Positions 1-9,636 of a DNA stretch of 64,000 nucleotides are shown one piece after another (positions within the stretch are counted from its first letter, which is position 1; each line of letters starts with the position of its first letter). Origin of the DNA: an actinobacterium LLX17 (GTDB lineage Bacteria; Actinomycetota; Actinomycetes; Propionibacteriales; Nocardioidaceae); contig KI301992.1 of the NCBI GenBank assembly GCA_000471045.1, positions 132,900 through 196,899 on the forward strand, given 5' to 3'. The translations under genes and the position numbers were made by a program. Below the pieces are notes generated by a model. That model did no database searches, was not told the origin of the DNA, and worked only from the letters and a program-made list of their open reading frames with translations.

Positions 1-192
1 GCTGGCGTCGGTGCTGTCGCCCCGGCCGCGCCGGTCGACGTTGACCACGCGGTGGCGTGCCGCGAGCAGGTCGGCGATCGGCCGCGTCACCCCGCGGGTG
101 CACAGCGCGCCGGGCAGGAGGATGACGGGAGACCCGTCCCCGAGGTCGTCGACGGCGATGACCGACCCGTCGGCCGACGTCACGGAGGTCAT
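1..192 (-). CDS. Alpha/beta hydrolase (N-terminal part, cut by window edge)
   Basis: Reading leftward from the ATG at 192, the first 64 residues are visible and the rest lies outside the window. The sequence has the opening of an alpha/beta-hydrolase: a beta-hairpin (SVIAVDDLGDG), then PVILLPGALCT, which is the strand and oxyanion-hole turn, then RHRVVNVDRRGRGDS, the usual second strand with the DxRGxGxS turn. The nucleophile elbow is beyond the edge, so activity cannot be judged. Its ATG overlaps the stop of the upstream minus-strand membrane protein gene in an ATGA, so the two are translationally coupled. The substrate is unknown. Confidence 0.75.
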   Translation of the reverse strand, partial: MTSVTSADGSVIAVDDLGDGSPVILLPGALCTRGVTRPIADLLAARHRVVNVDRRGRGDSTDAS

Positions 193-716
193 GCGTCACG
201 CCCGAGTCGAGCGATCGGCTCGCTGGTGGCTCCCACGAGCACCGCGCACCCGGCGAGGAACCAGACGATGCCCGAGTGCGCCGCTCCGTCGTCGGTGTTG
301 CGAGCGACCAGGGCGAGGGCGCCGGCGACGAGGCCACCGACGACGGTCAGTGCGACGACGGGTCGCACCCAGCGACGGCTCGGGGCCTCGGGCGACGGGC
401 GGCCCACCAGCCACAACGCCACGAGCGAGAGGACCGCCATCACGACGAGTCCGAGGAAGCCGACCGCGAGCAGCATCGTCGGGCCGTCGACCGCGCCCGT
501 CTCGGACCGGTAGGCGACGGCGCCGAGGCCGAACGTCAGCAACGAGTCGGTCTGGACCTCACCGTCGACGCTGCCGTCGATGTACGGCACGAGCAGCCCG
601 ACGACGAGCAGCGCGGCGGACGTGCCGCACACCGCGGCCCGGGCGCCGGACTCCAGCACCCGCACCCGCTCGCGCAGCGCACGGAGCTCTGTGTCGCGAC
701 GGAGGTCGTCTGTCAT
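189..716 (-). CDS. Small integral membrane protein, unknown function
   Basis: The 175-residue product starts with a charged, probably coiled-coil segment (residues 1-24, rich in Arg, Glu and Leu) followed by about four hydrophobic segments (near residues 28-48, 58-72, 82-104 and 118-160). No enzymatic motif is visible and I do not recognise a named family. The start at 716 is supported by a minus-strand GAATCT hexamer ending 6 nt upstream, as expected for a leaderless message. It is coupled by ATGA overlap to the downstream alpha/beta-hydrolase gene. Confidence 0.6.
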   Translation of the reverse strand: MTDDLRRDTELRALRERVRVLESGARAAVCGTSAALLVVGLLVPYIDGSVDGEVQTDSLLTFGLGAVAYRSETGAVDGPTMLLAVGFLGLVVMAVLSLVALWLVGRPSPEAPSRRWVRPVVALTVVGGLVAGALALVARNTDDGAAHSGIVWFLAGCAVLVGATSEPIARLGRDA

Positions 717-720
717 GCCC

Positions 721-1359
721 TCAGATTCGCACAGTTCCCGCGGGGGTGTCGAAGGTCAGCGCCATGATGCCGGGCAGTCCGTTCGGGGCGACCCAGTCGA
801 CGGTGATCTGCTCGAGCGCGGTGAACACGCCCTCGCCCAGCCAGTCGGCCACGCGCTGGGGGTCGCCGGCGATCTCCATGCGGGTCAGCTCGATGTCGGA
901 CGGCGCGGCCTGCGAGGGGTGCTCGTCGTCCGGGATGTCCCAGCGCGTCACGTACGGCAGCTGCGGGTCGGCCTTCATCGAGCTGGTGCCGATCTGGTGC
1001 CACTCCAGGTTGAACCCGTCGGGACGGTGGCGGTTGCCCGGGACGGCGTGCCGGCCCATGCGCTGCTCGACCTCGGCGAGGTCCGTGACCGAGACGCACC
1101 AGTGCAGCCACCCACCGCCGGCCTCGGAGCGCTGGCGCACGGCCTGGCCGAAGGCCATCTTGTCGGCCGCCGGGTGGTCGAGGACCTCGACGATCTCGAG
1201 GTACTGACGGTTGCGCAGGGGCAGGACGCGGTTGCGGGTGCCGAATCGCGGGTGGACGCCGCCGTCGAGGAACGGGGCGCCGAGGAGGCCCGACAGCTCG
1301 TCGATGGTGGCGTCGAGCCCGCGCGGTCCGACTGCAAAGGTCACGTGGTCCAGATGCAT
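721..1359 (-). CDS. VOC/glyoxalase-like domain protein
   Basis: The 212-residue protein begins MHLDHVTFAV, the first strand of a vicinal-oxygen-chelate module with its metal-ligand-type His, and continues with GGVHPRFGTRNRVLPL and YLEIVEV, as in the glyoxalase-like family often annotated in actinobacteria. A second module follows GWLHWCVSV. Such proteins range from dioxygenases to antibiotic-binding proteins, and the substrate cannot be inferred. The stop lies 4 nt before the start of the next minus-strand gene at 716, so it may be transcribed with it. Confidence 0.75.
   Translation of the reverse strand: MHLDHVTFAVGPRGLDATIDELSGLLGAPFLDGGVHPRFGTRNRVLPLRNRQYLEIVEVLDHPAADKMAFGQAVRQRSEAGGGWLHWCVSVTDLAEVEQRMGRHAVPGNRHRPDGFNLEWHQIGTSSMKADPQLPYVTRWDIPDDEHPSQAAPSDIELTRMEIAGDPQRVADWLGEGVFTALEQITVDWVAPNGLPGIMALTFDTPAGTVRI
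723..728 (-). promoter_or_regulatory. -10 element for the membrane protein/hydrolase pair
   Basis: Minus-strand GAATCT lies 6 nt before the ATG at 716, the leaderless spacing used by many genes here. No convincing -35 box is seen. Confidence 0.35.
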
Positions 1360-1423
1360 GCCTCAGTGTTGCCCGACGCCGTCGGACGGGATGACTTAGG
1401 TCACCCTCACGGGCCGGTCGGGC

Positions 1424-2170
1424 TCAGGTGGGTGGCGGCGACGCCGGGTGCGGCACCGGTGTGCCGGCGGCCTCGAACGCCACGCACTGCACCACCAGCT
1501 CGGCGTAGCCGGCCGGTCCCATCAGCTCGGTCAGCTCGGGTGCGTACGAGACGTAGACGGGCTTGGCGCCGACGTGGGCCTCGGTGTTCGACGAGCAGTA
1601 CCAGTCGAGGTCGTGGCCGCCCGGACCCCAGCCCGCCCGCACGTACTCACCGATCGTCACCTCGGTGTACTCCTCGCCGTCACCGGGGTCGACCTCGCGG
1701 AAGCCGCGCCGGATCGGCAGCTGCCAGCACACGTCCGGCTTGAGCGTCAGCGGCTCGACACCCTCGGCCAGGGCCAGCGCGTGCAACGAGCAGCCGTAGC
1801 CGCCGGGGAAGTCGCGGGCGTTGTGGAAGATGCAGGCGCCGTCGACGGCGCGGGTCTTGAGGTCGCCGTCGGCGTCGGTCTCGGTCCAGCCCTCGGCCAC
1901 GCCCTCGTCGTGCCGCTGCCACCGCTCGGGTGTCAGGCGCTCGACGGCGGCGGCGACGCGCTCGTGGTCGGCGTCGTCGGCGAAGTGCGCGCCGAGCGTG
2001 CAGCACCCGGCCTCGGGGCTGCTGTCGTAGATGCCCGGGCAGCCGGCACCGAAGATGCACGTCCAGCGCGACGTGAGCCACGTGAGGTCGCAGCGGAAGC
2101 GCTCGCTGGCGTCGTCAGGGTTCTCGAACTCCACCCACGATCGGGGGAAGCCGAGGTTGATCTCGGGCAT
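1424..2170 (-). CDS. Cysteine-rich protein, probable metal or Fe-S binding
   Basis: The start chosen is the ATG at 2170 ([11 protein letters not shown]), because a minus-strand TACAGT hexamer lies exactly 6 nt upstream; the frame is open further 5' but that part overlaps the divergent Ppx gene. The 248-residue protein has clustered cysteines: [14 protein letters not shown] near residue 34, a CC pair soon after, then [23 protein letters not shown] and DWYCSS. This spacing resembles the YkgJ/DUF3109-like class of Cys-rich cluster-binding proteins, but I would not assign a function. It is divergent from the exopolyphosphatase gene. Confidence 0.6.
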   Translation of the reverse strand: MPEINLGFPRSWVEFENPDDASERFRCDLTWLTSRWTCIFGAGCPGIYDSSPEAGCCTLGAHFADDADHERVAAAVERLTPERWQRHDEGVAEGWTETDADGDLKTRAVDGACIFHNARDFPGGYGCSLHALALAEGVEPLTLKPDVCWQLPIRRGFREVDPGDGEEYTEVTIGEYVRAGWGPGGHDLDWYCSSNTEAHVGAKPVYVSYAPELTELMGPAGYAELVVQCVAFEAAGTPVPHPASPPPT

Positions 2171-2176
2171 CGGGCC

Positions 2177-2182
2177 ACTGTA
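2177..2182 (-). promoter_or_regulatory. -10 element (TACAGT) of the Cys-rich protein gene
   Basis: Minus-strand TACAGT ends 6 nt before the ATG at 2170, predicting transcription from the A of the start codon. Confidence 0.5.
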
Positions 2183-2249
2183 CGTCGGCCGAACGTGGGC
2201 GGCGGGGCGATGACCGCCGGTCGGCCCCGCCAGTGGGACACTGGTGGCC

Positions 2250-3158
2250 ATGCGCATGGGCGTCCTCGACATCGGGTCGAACACCGGTCACCTGCTGGTC
2301 GTCGACGCCTTTCGTGGCGGACCGCCCGTGGCGGCCTTCTCCCACAAGGAGCCGCTGCGTCTCGCGCAGCACCTCGAGGGTCACACGATGACCGACGAGG
2401 GCGTCCGCCGTCTCGTGGCGTTCGCGCGCGAGGCCCGCGACGCCGCAGCGGATCAGGGCTGCACCGACGTCATCGCCTTCGCCACCTCTGCGGTGCGCGA
2501 CGCCGACAACGCCGACGACGTCATTGCCCAGGTCAACGACGCCACCGGGCTCGACCTGCAGGTGCTGGCCGGCGAGGACGAGGCGCGCCTGACGTTCCTG
2601 GCCGTGCGCCGCTGGTTCGGTTGGTCCGCCGGGCGCCTCGGTGTCTTCGACATCGGCGGGGGATCGCTCGAGATCGCCGCGGGCACCGACGAGTCGCCGG
2701 ACGTGGCGCAGTCACTGCCGCTGGGAGCCGGGCGCCTGACCCGCGACTGGCTCGACTCCGGTCGTGGCACCGACGAGCTGCGCCTCCATGTGCGGGCCCA
2801 GATCGCCAACGGCGCCGGTGCGATCCTGCGCGGTGGACCCTTCGACCGCGCCGTCGCGACCAGCAAGACCTTCCGCTCCCTGGCCCGCGTGTGCGGTGCG
2901 GCGTCGTCGACCGAGGGCCCCTTCGTCCGGCGCGTCCTGAAGCACGCCGACCTGCGCCCGCTGGTCGAGAAGCTGCGTCACCTCGATCACGCCGAGGTGG
3001 CGGAGCTGCCGGGCGTGTCGGTCGACCGCGCCCACCAAATGCTGGCCGGTGCCGTGGTGGCCGACGCGACCATGAGCCTGTTCGGGGTCGAGGAGCTCGA
3101 GATCTGCCCCTGGGCCCTCCGCGAGGGCGTCCTCCTGGAGCGCCTCGACCACCTCTGA
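2250..3158 (+). CDS. Ppx/GppA-family exopolyphosphatase
   Basis: The product (302 residues from the ATG at 2250) shows the acetate/sugar-kinase/Hsp70 fold of exopolyphosphatases and pppGpp phosphatases: phosphate-1 loop [13 protein letters not shown] at the N-terminus, [12 protein letters not shown], the [14 protein letters not shown] motif with catalytic-type Glu, and phosphate-2 loop [12 protein letters not shown]. The length is that of the short mycobacterial Ppx1 type, which hydrolyses short-chain polyphosphate. GTG 2244 and ATG 2256 are alternative starts. It heads the same gene order as the M. tuberculosis ppx1 region. Confidence 0.85.
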   Translation: MRMGVLDIGSNTGHLLVVDAFRGGPPVAAFSHKEPLRLAQHLEGHTMTDEGVRRLVAFAREARDAAADQGCTDVIAFATSAVRDADNADDVIAQVNDATGLDLQVLAGEDEARLTFLAVRRWFGWSAGRLGVFDIGGGSLEIAAGTDESPDVAQSLPLGAGRLTRDWLDSGRGTDELRLHVRAQIANGAGAILRGGPFDRAVATSKTFRSLARVCGAASSTEGPFVRRVLKHADLRPLVEKLRHLDHAEVAELPGVSVDRAHQMLAGAVVADATMSLFGVEELEICPWALREGVLLERLDHL

Positions 3159-3168
3159 CCCCGCGACC

Positions 3169-3174
3169 TAGGCT
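3169..3174 (+). promoter_or_regulatory. -10 element TAGGCT of the TIM-barrel gene
   Basis: TAGGCT ends 6 nt before the GTG at 3181, which fixes that GTG as a leaderless start. Confidence 0.6.
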
Positions 3175-3180
3175 GGAGTC

Positions 3181-3966
3181 GTGTCCGCGCCGATCCCCGT
3201 GTCGCTCTCGACGTCATCGGTGTACCCAGGCTCGACGGCCAGCGCGTTCGAGGCCGCGGCCCGTCTGGGCTACGACGGCGTCGAGGTCATGGTGGGCACC
3301 GACGACGTGAGCGCCGACATCGACGCGGTCGTCGCCCTCGCCGACTTCCACGACATCCCGGTCGTCTCGATCCACGCCCCCACCCTGCTGCTCACGCAGC
3401 GCGTGTGGGGCACCGAGCCGTGGGGCAAGCTGCACCGTGCTGCCGAGATGGCCGAGGCCGTCGGTTGCTCGACGGTCGTGGTGCACCCCCCGTTCCGCTG
3501 GCAGCGCGAGTACGCCACCGACTTCCCGCAGGGCATCGCCGACCTCGAGGCCGAGCACGGCATCACCTACGCAGTCGAGAACATGTACCCGTGGCGCACC
3601 GGCAAGCGGGAGTTCCAGGCCTATGCGCCGGACTGGAACCCCGTCGAGCAGGACTACCGGCACGTCACGGTCGACCTCTCGCACAGCGGCACCGCCCGGC
3701 AGGACCCCGTGCAGATGGTGCGTGACCTCGGTGACAGGCTGGCCCACGTGCACATCGCCGACAGCATGGGCAGCGCGAAGGACGAGCACATGGTGCCGGG
3801 CCGCGGCCGGCAGCCCTGTGCGGAGTTCCTGCGGGCCGTGGCGGCCTCGCCCTTCGACGGTCACGTCGTGGTCGAGATCAACACGCGCAAGGCCCTCGAC
3901 ACCCGCACGCGCGAGGACGACCTGATCGAGGCGCTCGACTTCTCCCGCCGCCACCTCAGGCGTTGA
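3181..3966 (+). CDS. Sugar phosphate isomerase/epimerase-like TIM-barrel protein
   Basis: The 261-residue protein has the xylose-isomerase-like/AP-endonuclease-2 barrel pattern: [15 protein letters not shown] early on, [16 protein letters not shown], a central YAVENMYPW with a metal-ligand-type Glu, [20 protein letters not shown] and, near the end, [12 protein letters not shown]. These place Glu, His and Asp ligands at the barrel mouth as in the family. The substrate is not identifiable. The start is a GTG placed exactly at the predicted transcription start. Confidence 0.8.
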   Translation: MSAPIPVSLSTSSVYPGSTASAFEAAARLGYDGVEVMVGTDDVSADIDAVVALADFHDIPVVSIHAPTLLLTQRVWGTEPWGKLHRAAEMAEAVGCSTVVVHPPFRWQREYATDFPQGIADLEAEHGITYAVENMYPWRTGKREFQAYAPDWNPVEQDYRHVTVDLSHSGTARQDPVQMVRDLGDRLAHVHIADSMGSAKDEHMVPGRGRQPCAEFLRAVAASPFDGHVVVEINTRKALDTRTREDDLIEALDFSRRHLRR

Positions 3967-3973
3967 GCCGCTC

Positions 3974-4603
3974 GTGATCGCCCTCGACCAGCTCCTCGCC
4001 TTCAGCCTCGCGGCGGTCGTGCTGATCGTCATCCCGGGACCGAGCGTCGTGTTCGTCATCGGGCGCGCCCTCGTCTACGGGCGGAGCGTCGCGCTGGCCA
4101 CCGTGATGGGCAACTCCGCGGGGCTCCTCGTCATCGTCGTGCTGGTGGCGCTCGGTCTCGGCATCGTCGTGGCCGAGTCGATCGTGGTGCTCACGGTCGT
4201 CAAGCTGCTGGGTGCTGCGTACCTCGTGTACCTGGGCGTGCAGGCGGTGCGGCACCGACGCGCGTTCGTGGTCGACGCCGAGGGCGGACCGGCCGTGCTC
4301 TCGGGCTGGACCGCGTTCCGGCAGGGCTTCGTCGTCGGCATCACCAACCCCAAGGCGTTCATGATCTTCGCGGCCGTGCTGCCGCAGTTCGTCGACCGAT
4401 CGGCGGCGCACCTGCCGGCGCAGATGCTGGTGCTCGGGCTCGTCGCCTTCGTGATCGGCCTGGTCTCCGACAGCGTGTGGGCGATCGGCGCCAGCCAGCT
4501 GCGCACCTGGTTCGCGCGGTCCCCGCGTCGCGGCGAGGTCATGGGCACGATCGGCGGGGTGTCGATGATCGGCCTGGGCGTCGGTCTCGCTGCCCACCGC
4601 TAG
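3974..4603 (+). CDS. LysE/RhtB-family amino-acid exporter
   Basis: The 209-residue membrane protein has about six hydrophobic segments and the family hallmark near residue 16, VIPGPSVVFVIGRAL, followed by GNSAGLLVIVVLVALGLG, LGAAYLVYLGVQAVRHRRA and GFVVGITNPKAFMIFAAVLPQFVD. These match LysE/RhtB translocators that export basic or neutral amino acids by proton exchange. The GTG start lies 7 nt after the stop of the TIM-barrel gene, so the two likely share a message. Transported substrate unknown. Confidence 0.85.
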   Translation: MIALDQLLAFSLAAVVLIVIPGPSVVFVIGRALVYGRSVALATVMGNSAGLLVIVVLVALGLGIVVAESIVVLTVVKLLGAAYLVYLGVQAVRHRRAFVVDAEGGPAVLSGWTAFRQGFVVGITNPKAFMIFAAVLPQFVDRSAAHLPAQMLVLGLVAFVIGLVSDSVWAIGASQLRTWFARSPRRGEVMGTIGGVSMIGLGVGLAAHR

Positions 4604-4612
4604 GCCCGTCCA

Positions 4613-4675
4613 CGCTGAGTGTCACGTTTCGGTCGTGAAATCGCCGATTCAACGGCCAGAACGTGACACTCAGCG
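4613..4675. repeat. 63-bp palindromic repeat, family A copy 1
   Basis: Perfect 16-bp outer arms (CGCTGAGTGTCACGTT at 4613-4628 and its reverse complement at 4660-4675) enclose an imperfectly paired interior, so the whole 63 bp can fold as one long hairpin. It sits between the LysE-type gene and the proC promoter and may terminate the upstream transcript. A second 63-bp copy lies at 58530-58592 between nuoF and nuoG. Confidence 0.85.
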
Positions 4676-4682
4676 CGGCCTC

Positions 4683-4688
4683 TAGGCT
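4683..4688 (+). promoter_or_regulatory. -10 element TAGGCT of proC
   Basis: TAGGCT ends 6 nt before the ATG at 4695. It lies directly downstream of repeat A copy 1, whose right arm would cover the -35 region. Confidence 0.55.
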
Positions 4689-4694
4689 GGCGGC

Positions 4695-5495
4695 ATGAGC
4701 ACAGTCGCGATCCTCGGTGCCGGCGTGATGGGCGAGACCCTGCTCGCCGCGATCCTCCGCGCCGGTCAGGACCCGTCCACCGTCCGCATCAGCGAGAAGC
4801 GGGCCGTGCGCGCCGACGAGCTGCGGGCGAGGTACGGCGTCGAGGTGGCTGACGCGATCACCGCCGTGCGTGAAGCCGACGTCGTGCTGGTGGTGGTCAA
4901 GCCGCAGGACGTGCCGAGCCTGTTGGCCGAGGTGGGCAGCGAGATCGCCCCGACCGCGGTCGTGGTGTCGCTGGCGGCGGGCGTCCGCACCGCGACGTTC
5001 GAGGCGGTGCTGCCGCCGGGCACGGCCGTGGTGCGGGCGATGCCGAACACCCCGGCGATCGTCGGTGCCGGCATGTTCGGGGTCTCCCCGGGCGCGAGCT
5101 GCGACGACGAGCGCCTCCAGCAGGTCGTCCAGCTCCTGCGGGCCGGGGGAGAGGTCGTCGTGGTCGACGAGTCGCACCAGGACGCCCTCACCGCCGTCTC
5201 CGGCTCCGGTCCGGCCTACGTCTTCTACCTGGCCGAGCAGATGATCGCCGGCGGCATCGAGGCCGGACTCGATCCCGACGTCGCTCGTACCCTCGCGGTG
5301 CAGACGCTGGTGGGCTCTGCGCGGCTGCTAGCGGAGTCCGACGACGACGCCGCCGAGCTGCGGCGGCGCGTCACCTCGCCGAACGGCACCACGGCCGCCG
5401 CGATCGAGACCTTCGACGCGGCCGGCGTCGATGCCGGTCTGCGCTCCGGCGTCCTGGCCGCCGCTCGTCGCTCGGCGGAACTCTCCGCCGACTGA
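4695..5495 (+). CDS. proC: Pyrroline-5-carboxylate reductase
   Basis: This enzyme catalyses the last step of proline synthesis, NAD(P)H reduction of 1-pyrroline-5-carboxylate. The 266-residue protein opens with the Rossmann motif AILGAGVMGETLLAAIL, has VVKPQDV and AMPNTPAIVGAG in the middle, and carries the family signature VSGSGPAYVFYLAEQMI with the following GGIEAGL helix. Length is normal. It is monocistronic by promoter evidence and precedes acuC, as in the mycobacterial proC neighbourhood. Confidence 0.95.
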   Translation: MSTVAILGAGVMGETLLAAILRAGQDPSTVRISEKRAVRADELRARYGVEVADAITAVREADVVLVVVKPQDVPSLLAEVGSEIAPTAVVVSLAAGVRTATFEAVLPPGTAVVRAMPNTPAIVGAGMFGVSPGASCDDERLQQVVQLLRAGGEVVVVDESHQDALTAVSGSGPAYVFYLAEQMIAGGIEAGLDPDVARTLAVQTLVGSARLLAESDDDAAELRRRVTSPNGTTAAAIETFDAAGVDAGLRSGVLAAARRSAELSAD

Positions 5496-5516
5496 CGTCC
5501 CGGCGCTCCGCGTGGG

Positions 5517-5522
5517 TAGGCT
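5517..5522 (+). promoter_or_regulatory. -10 element TAGGCT of acuC
   Basis: TAGGCT ends 6 nt before the ATG at 5529, giving a leaderless start. Confidence 0.55.
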
Positions 5523-5528
5523 CGCGAC

Positions 5529-6710
5529 ATGGTCCCTGTCGAGCGCGCGTGCGTCGTCTTCGACGAGCAGCTGACCGCGTACGACTTCGGCGCCCATCAC
5601 CCCATGGCTCCGGTGCGGGTCGACCTGACGCTCTCGCTGGCTCGTGAGCTGGGGGTCTTCGACGCGCTGGACGTCGTGACGGCCACCGCCGCCACCGAGG
5701 ACGAGCTCGCGCTGATCCACCGCCCCTCGTACATCGAGCGGGTGCAGCGGATGAGCGCCCATCCGCACTTCACCGACGAGTCGGCCGGGCTCGGCACCGA
5801 GGACAACCCCGTGTTCGCCGGCATGCACGAGGCCAGCGCACTGATCGCCGGTGCCAGCGTCGAGGCCGCGCGCCGCGTCTGGACCGGCGAGGCGCCGCGC
5901 GCCGTCAACGTCGCCGGCGGTCTGCACCACGCGATGCCCGACCGGGCCAGCGGCTTCTGCATCTACAACGACGTCGCCCTGGCGATCCGGTGGCTGCTCG
6001 ACCACGGCGCCACCAAGGTCGCCTACGTCGACATCGACGCCCACCACGGTGACGGCGTGCAGGCGATGTTCTACGACGATCCTCGCGTGCTGACCATCTC
6101 GATCCACGAGGGCCCGCAGACGCTGTTCCCCGGCACCGGGTACGCCACCGAGGTCGGCGCCGAGGGGGCCGAGGGCAGCGCCGTCAACGTCCCGCTGCCG
6201 CCCGGCACCTCCGACGCCGGCTGGTTGCGTGCCTTCCACGCCGTGGTGCCCGCCGTGCTGCGCGAGTTCGAGCCCGAGATCCTCGTGACGCAGCACGGGT
6301 GCGACTCCCACATGGACGACCCGCTGACCAACCTCATGCTCAGTGTCGACGGCCAGCGGCGCTCGTACGTGGTGCTGCGCGAGCTGGCCGACGAGCTGTG
6401 CGACGGCCGCTGGGTCGCCACGGGTGGCGGCGGCTACGCGGTCTCCGACGTCGTGCCGCGGGCCTGGACGCACCTCCTCGGCATCGTCGCTGACCGCCCG
6501 ATCGACCCCGACACCCTCACGCCGGCCGGCTGGCGCGAGCACGTGCAGCAGCTGCGTGGATCGCTGGGGCCGGTGCGCATGACCGACGGCCGGCGTCCCG
6601 AGTACCGGGCCTGGGAGGAAGGGTTCGACCCCGCCAGCTGGCTGGACCGGTCGATCAACGCCGCGCGCCAGGCCGTCTTCCCGCTCCACGGGCTTGACCC
6701 GCTCTACTGA
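5529..6710 (+). CDS. acuC: AcuC-type histone-deacetylase-family protein
   Basis: The 393-residue protein belongs to the zinc deacetylase superfamily. Visible are NVAGGLHHAMPDRASGFCIYN (catalytic His pair region, about residue 125), YVDIDAHHGDGVQ (zinc ligands Asp and His), HGCDSHMDDPLTN (third zinc ligand Asp) and GGGGYAVSDV near residue 300. AcuC-type enzymes deacetylate lysines, classically reversing acetylation of acetyl-CoA synthetase. No acs or acetyltransferase gene is adjacent, so the target here is open. Function is inferred from family. Confidence 0.88.
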   Translation: MVPVERACVVFDEQLTAYDFGAHHPMAPVRVDLTLSLARELGVFDALDVVTATAATEDELALIHRPSYIERVQRMSAHPHFTDESAGLGTEDNPVFAGMHEASALIAGASVEAARRVWTGEAPRAVNVAGGLHHAMPDRASGFCIYNDVALAIRWLLDHGATKVAYVDIDAHHGDGVQAMFYDDPRVLTISIHEGPQTLFPGTGYATEVGAEGAEGSAVNVPLPPGTSDAGWLRAFHAVVPAVLREFEPEILVTQHGCDSHMDDPLTNLMLSVDGQRRSYVVLRELADELCDGRWVATGGGGYAVSDVVPRAWTHLLGIVADRPIDPDTLTPAGWREHVQQLRGSLGPVRMTDGRRPEYRAWEEGFDPASWLDRSINAARQAVFPLHGLDPLY

Positions 6711-6770
6711 GCCCTGCCACCCGCGAGGGGCATTTCGGGGAACCCCTGTACCGACGCGGTCGCGACCCAC

Positions 6771-6776
6771 TACTCT
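6771..6776 (+). promoter_or_regulatory. -10 element TACTCT upstream of the HTH gene
   Basis: TACTCT predicts a start near 6783, which is the base of the 6785-6830 hairpin, leaving an approximately 69-nt structured leader before the ATG at 6852. Confidence 0.4.
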
Positions 6777-6784
6777 CTGCCTAA

Positions 6785-6830
6785 GCACGCGCGCCGCCTC
6801 TCCGGTGGGGAAGCCGGAGAGCGCGCGTGC
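6785..6830 (+). other. Strong hairpin at the 5' end of the HTH-gene leader
   Basis: GCACGCGCG (6785-6793) pairs with 6822-6830, and CTCTCCGG (6798-6805) pairs with 6814-6821, making a 17-bp GC-rich stem with a 4-nt bulge and an 8-nt loop. No T-run follows, so it is not a classical terminator of acuC. Its position at the predicted transcript 5' end suggests a protective or regulatory leader structure. Confidence 0.5.
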
Positions 6831-6851
6831 CCCTGGTGAAAGGGTCCACCC

Positions 6852-7037
6852 ATGGCTTCCGGTGCGGAGTTCCTGACGGTCGCCGAGGTCGCGGCGCAGA
6901 TGCGCGTCTCGAAGATGACCGTCTACCGCCTCGTGCACAACGGCGAGCTCGAGGCCGTGCGTGTCGGACGGTCCTTCCGCGTGCCCGAGAAGGCCGTGCA
7001 GACGTTCCTCGAGAAGTCGTTCTTCGAGGCCGGCTGA
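6852..7037 (+). CDS. Excisionase-family small HTH DNA-binding protein
   Basis: The 61-residue protein is a single MerR/excisionase-type winged helix: [33 protein letters not shown] with the wing SFRVPEKAV. It resembles the BldC-like small regulators and occupies the same position, between proC and the bS22 gene, as the conserved mycobacterial small HTH gene. It has no integrase next to it, so a role as a regulator rather than a phage excisionase is more likely. An AAAGGG purine stretch precedes the ATG. Confidence 0.85.
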   Translation: MASGAEFLTVAEVAAQMRVSKMTVYRLVHNGELEAVRVGRSFRVPEKAVQTFLEKSFFEAG

Positions 7038-7089
7038 CCGTCCCGCCTGCCCAGCCTGCGGTCGAGTGTGAGGAATCCCTGCCGACGGG

Positions 7090-7095
7090 TAGGCT
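7090..7095 (+). promoter_or_regulatory. -10 element TAGGCT upstream of the bS22 gene
   Basis: TAGGCT would start transcription near 7102, giving a roughly 31-nt leader with GGGGAG before the GTG at 7133. This is one of the few leadered TAGGCT promoters here. Confidence 0.45.
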
Positions 7096-7132
7096 GAACC
7101 GTCATCGTCCGTACCGTCACCTGGGGAGTTCC

Positions 7133-7234
7133 GTGGGTTCCGTCATCAAGAAGCGTCGCAAGCGTATGTCCAAGAAGAAGCACCGCAAGATGCTGAAGCG
7201 CACACGCGTCCAGCGTCGCAAGCTCGGCAAGTAA
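7133..7234 (+). CDS. bS22-type small basic ribosomal protein
   Basis: The 33-residue product is almost entirely Lys/Arg ([20 protein letters not shown], then RVQRRKLGK) and matches the AURKAIP1/COX24-domain family identified as protein bS22 of the mycobacterial small ribosomal subunit. The start is the GTG at 7133 after a GGGGAG Shine-Dalgarno. Its placement between the HTH gene and the SDR gene is conserved among actinobacteria. Confidence 0.9.
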   Translation: MGSVIKKRRKRMSKKKHRKMLKRTRVQRRKLGK

Positions 7235-7246
7235 CCCACTCCGCTC

Positions 7247-8214
7247 ATGGGCAGGGTCGCCCTCGTCACGGGGGTGTCGGGCGCGTTCGCCACGCTCGTG
7301 GCGCGCCGCCTGGCGGACGAGTCGGACGTCGACAAGGTCGTCGGCGTCGACACGGTGCTGCCCGCGGGTGACATCACGGGCGTCAAGTTCGTCCGTGCCG
7401 ACATCCGCACCCCCGTCATCGGCAAGGTCATGGCGGTCGAGGACGTCGACACCGTCGTGCACCTCGACCTCAGCCCGTCGATGCGCGGGCGCGCGGTCGG
7501 CAAGGAGCTCAACGTCATCGGCACGATGCAGGTGCTGGCGGCCTGCCAGCGATCCTCCGTGGTCGGCAAGCTGGTGCTGGGCTCGTCGTCGGCCGTCTAC
7601 GGCACCTCTCCGCGTGACCCCGCGATGTTCCGCGAGTCCACGGCCGCCCGCGGCGGTGTCCGCACCGGCTTCCCCAAGGACGTCGTCGAGGTCGAGGCGT
7701 ATGCGCGCGGGTTCGCGCGCCGCCGTCCCGACGTCCTCATCACGACGCTGCGCTCGGCGCAGCTGCTCGACCCGGTCATCGCCTCGCCGATGAGCCAGTA
7801 CTTCCGCAACCCGGTGCTGCCCGCGGCGCTCGGGTTCGACCCCCGCCTCCAGCTCGTGCACGTCGAGGACCTCGTGGCGGTCATGGCCGAGGCGGTCCGT
7901 CGCGACCGGCCCGGCACCTTCAACGTCGCCGGTGACGGTGTGATGCTGCTGTCGCAGGCCGCCCGCCGTCTCGGGCGGCCGATCCTGCCGCTGCCGCCGT
8001 TCGGGTTCGCCACGGGCGCCCGCCGGGTCGTGCGAGCCGCCGGCTCCGACCTCTCGCCCGACCTGCACCGCATCTTGATGTACGGCCGCGCCATGGACAC
8101 CAGCGCCCTGCGTGAGGTGTTCGGGTACGACCCCACCTACTCGACCGAGCAGGTCTTCGAGCAGTTCCGGGCTGCCCTCCGGCCCGGCGTCCTCGCGATG
8201 ATGGGTGGTCGACG

Positions 8215-8218
<4 letters not shown>
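7247..8218 (+). CDS. NAD-dependent epimerase/dehydratase-like SDR protein
   Basis: The 323-residue protein has an extended short-chain dehydrogenase fold: ALVTGVSGAFATLVARRL (nucleotide loop, diverged from GxxGxxG), FVRADIRTP, VHLDLSP and LGSSSAVYGTSPRD. Around the expected YxxxK position the sequence reads RTGFPKDVVEVEAYARGFA, so the catalytic Tyr is not recognisable. It corresponds by position to the mycobacterial gene annotated as a GalE-like epimerase. The stop overlaps the acyltransferase start by 4 nt, so the two are coupled. It may bind rather than convert its ligand. Confidence 0.75.
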
Positions 8219-9585
<1,367 letters not shown>

Positions 9586-9636
9586 CGCACCACCCGCGGC
9601 GATTGACCGTGCTGACGACGCCGTGAGGCGCGGCGG

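Noticed and set aside
6725-6749. Rho-independent terminator after acuC (AGGGG...CCCCT)
   Set aside because: The stem is five base pairs with a long loop and no T-run.
5328-6938. A 536-codon minus-strand frame opposite acuC
   Set aside because: It is composed of His/Arg/Gly/Val-rich shadow sequence; AcuC motifs are intact on the plus strand.
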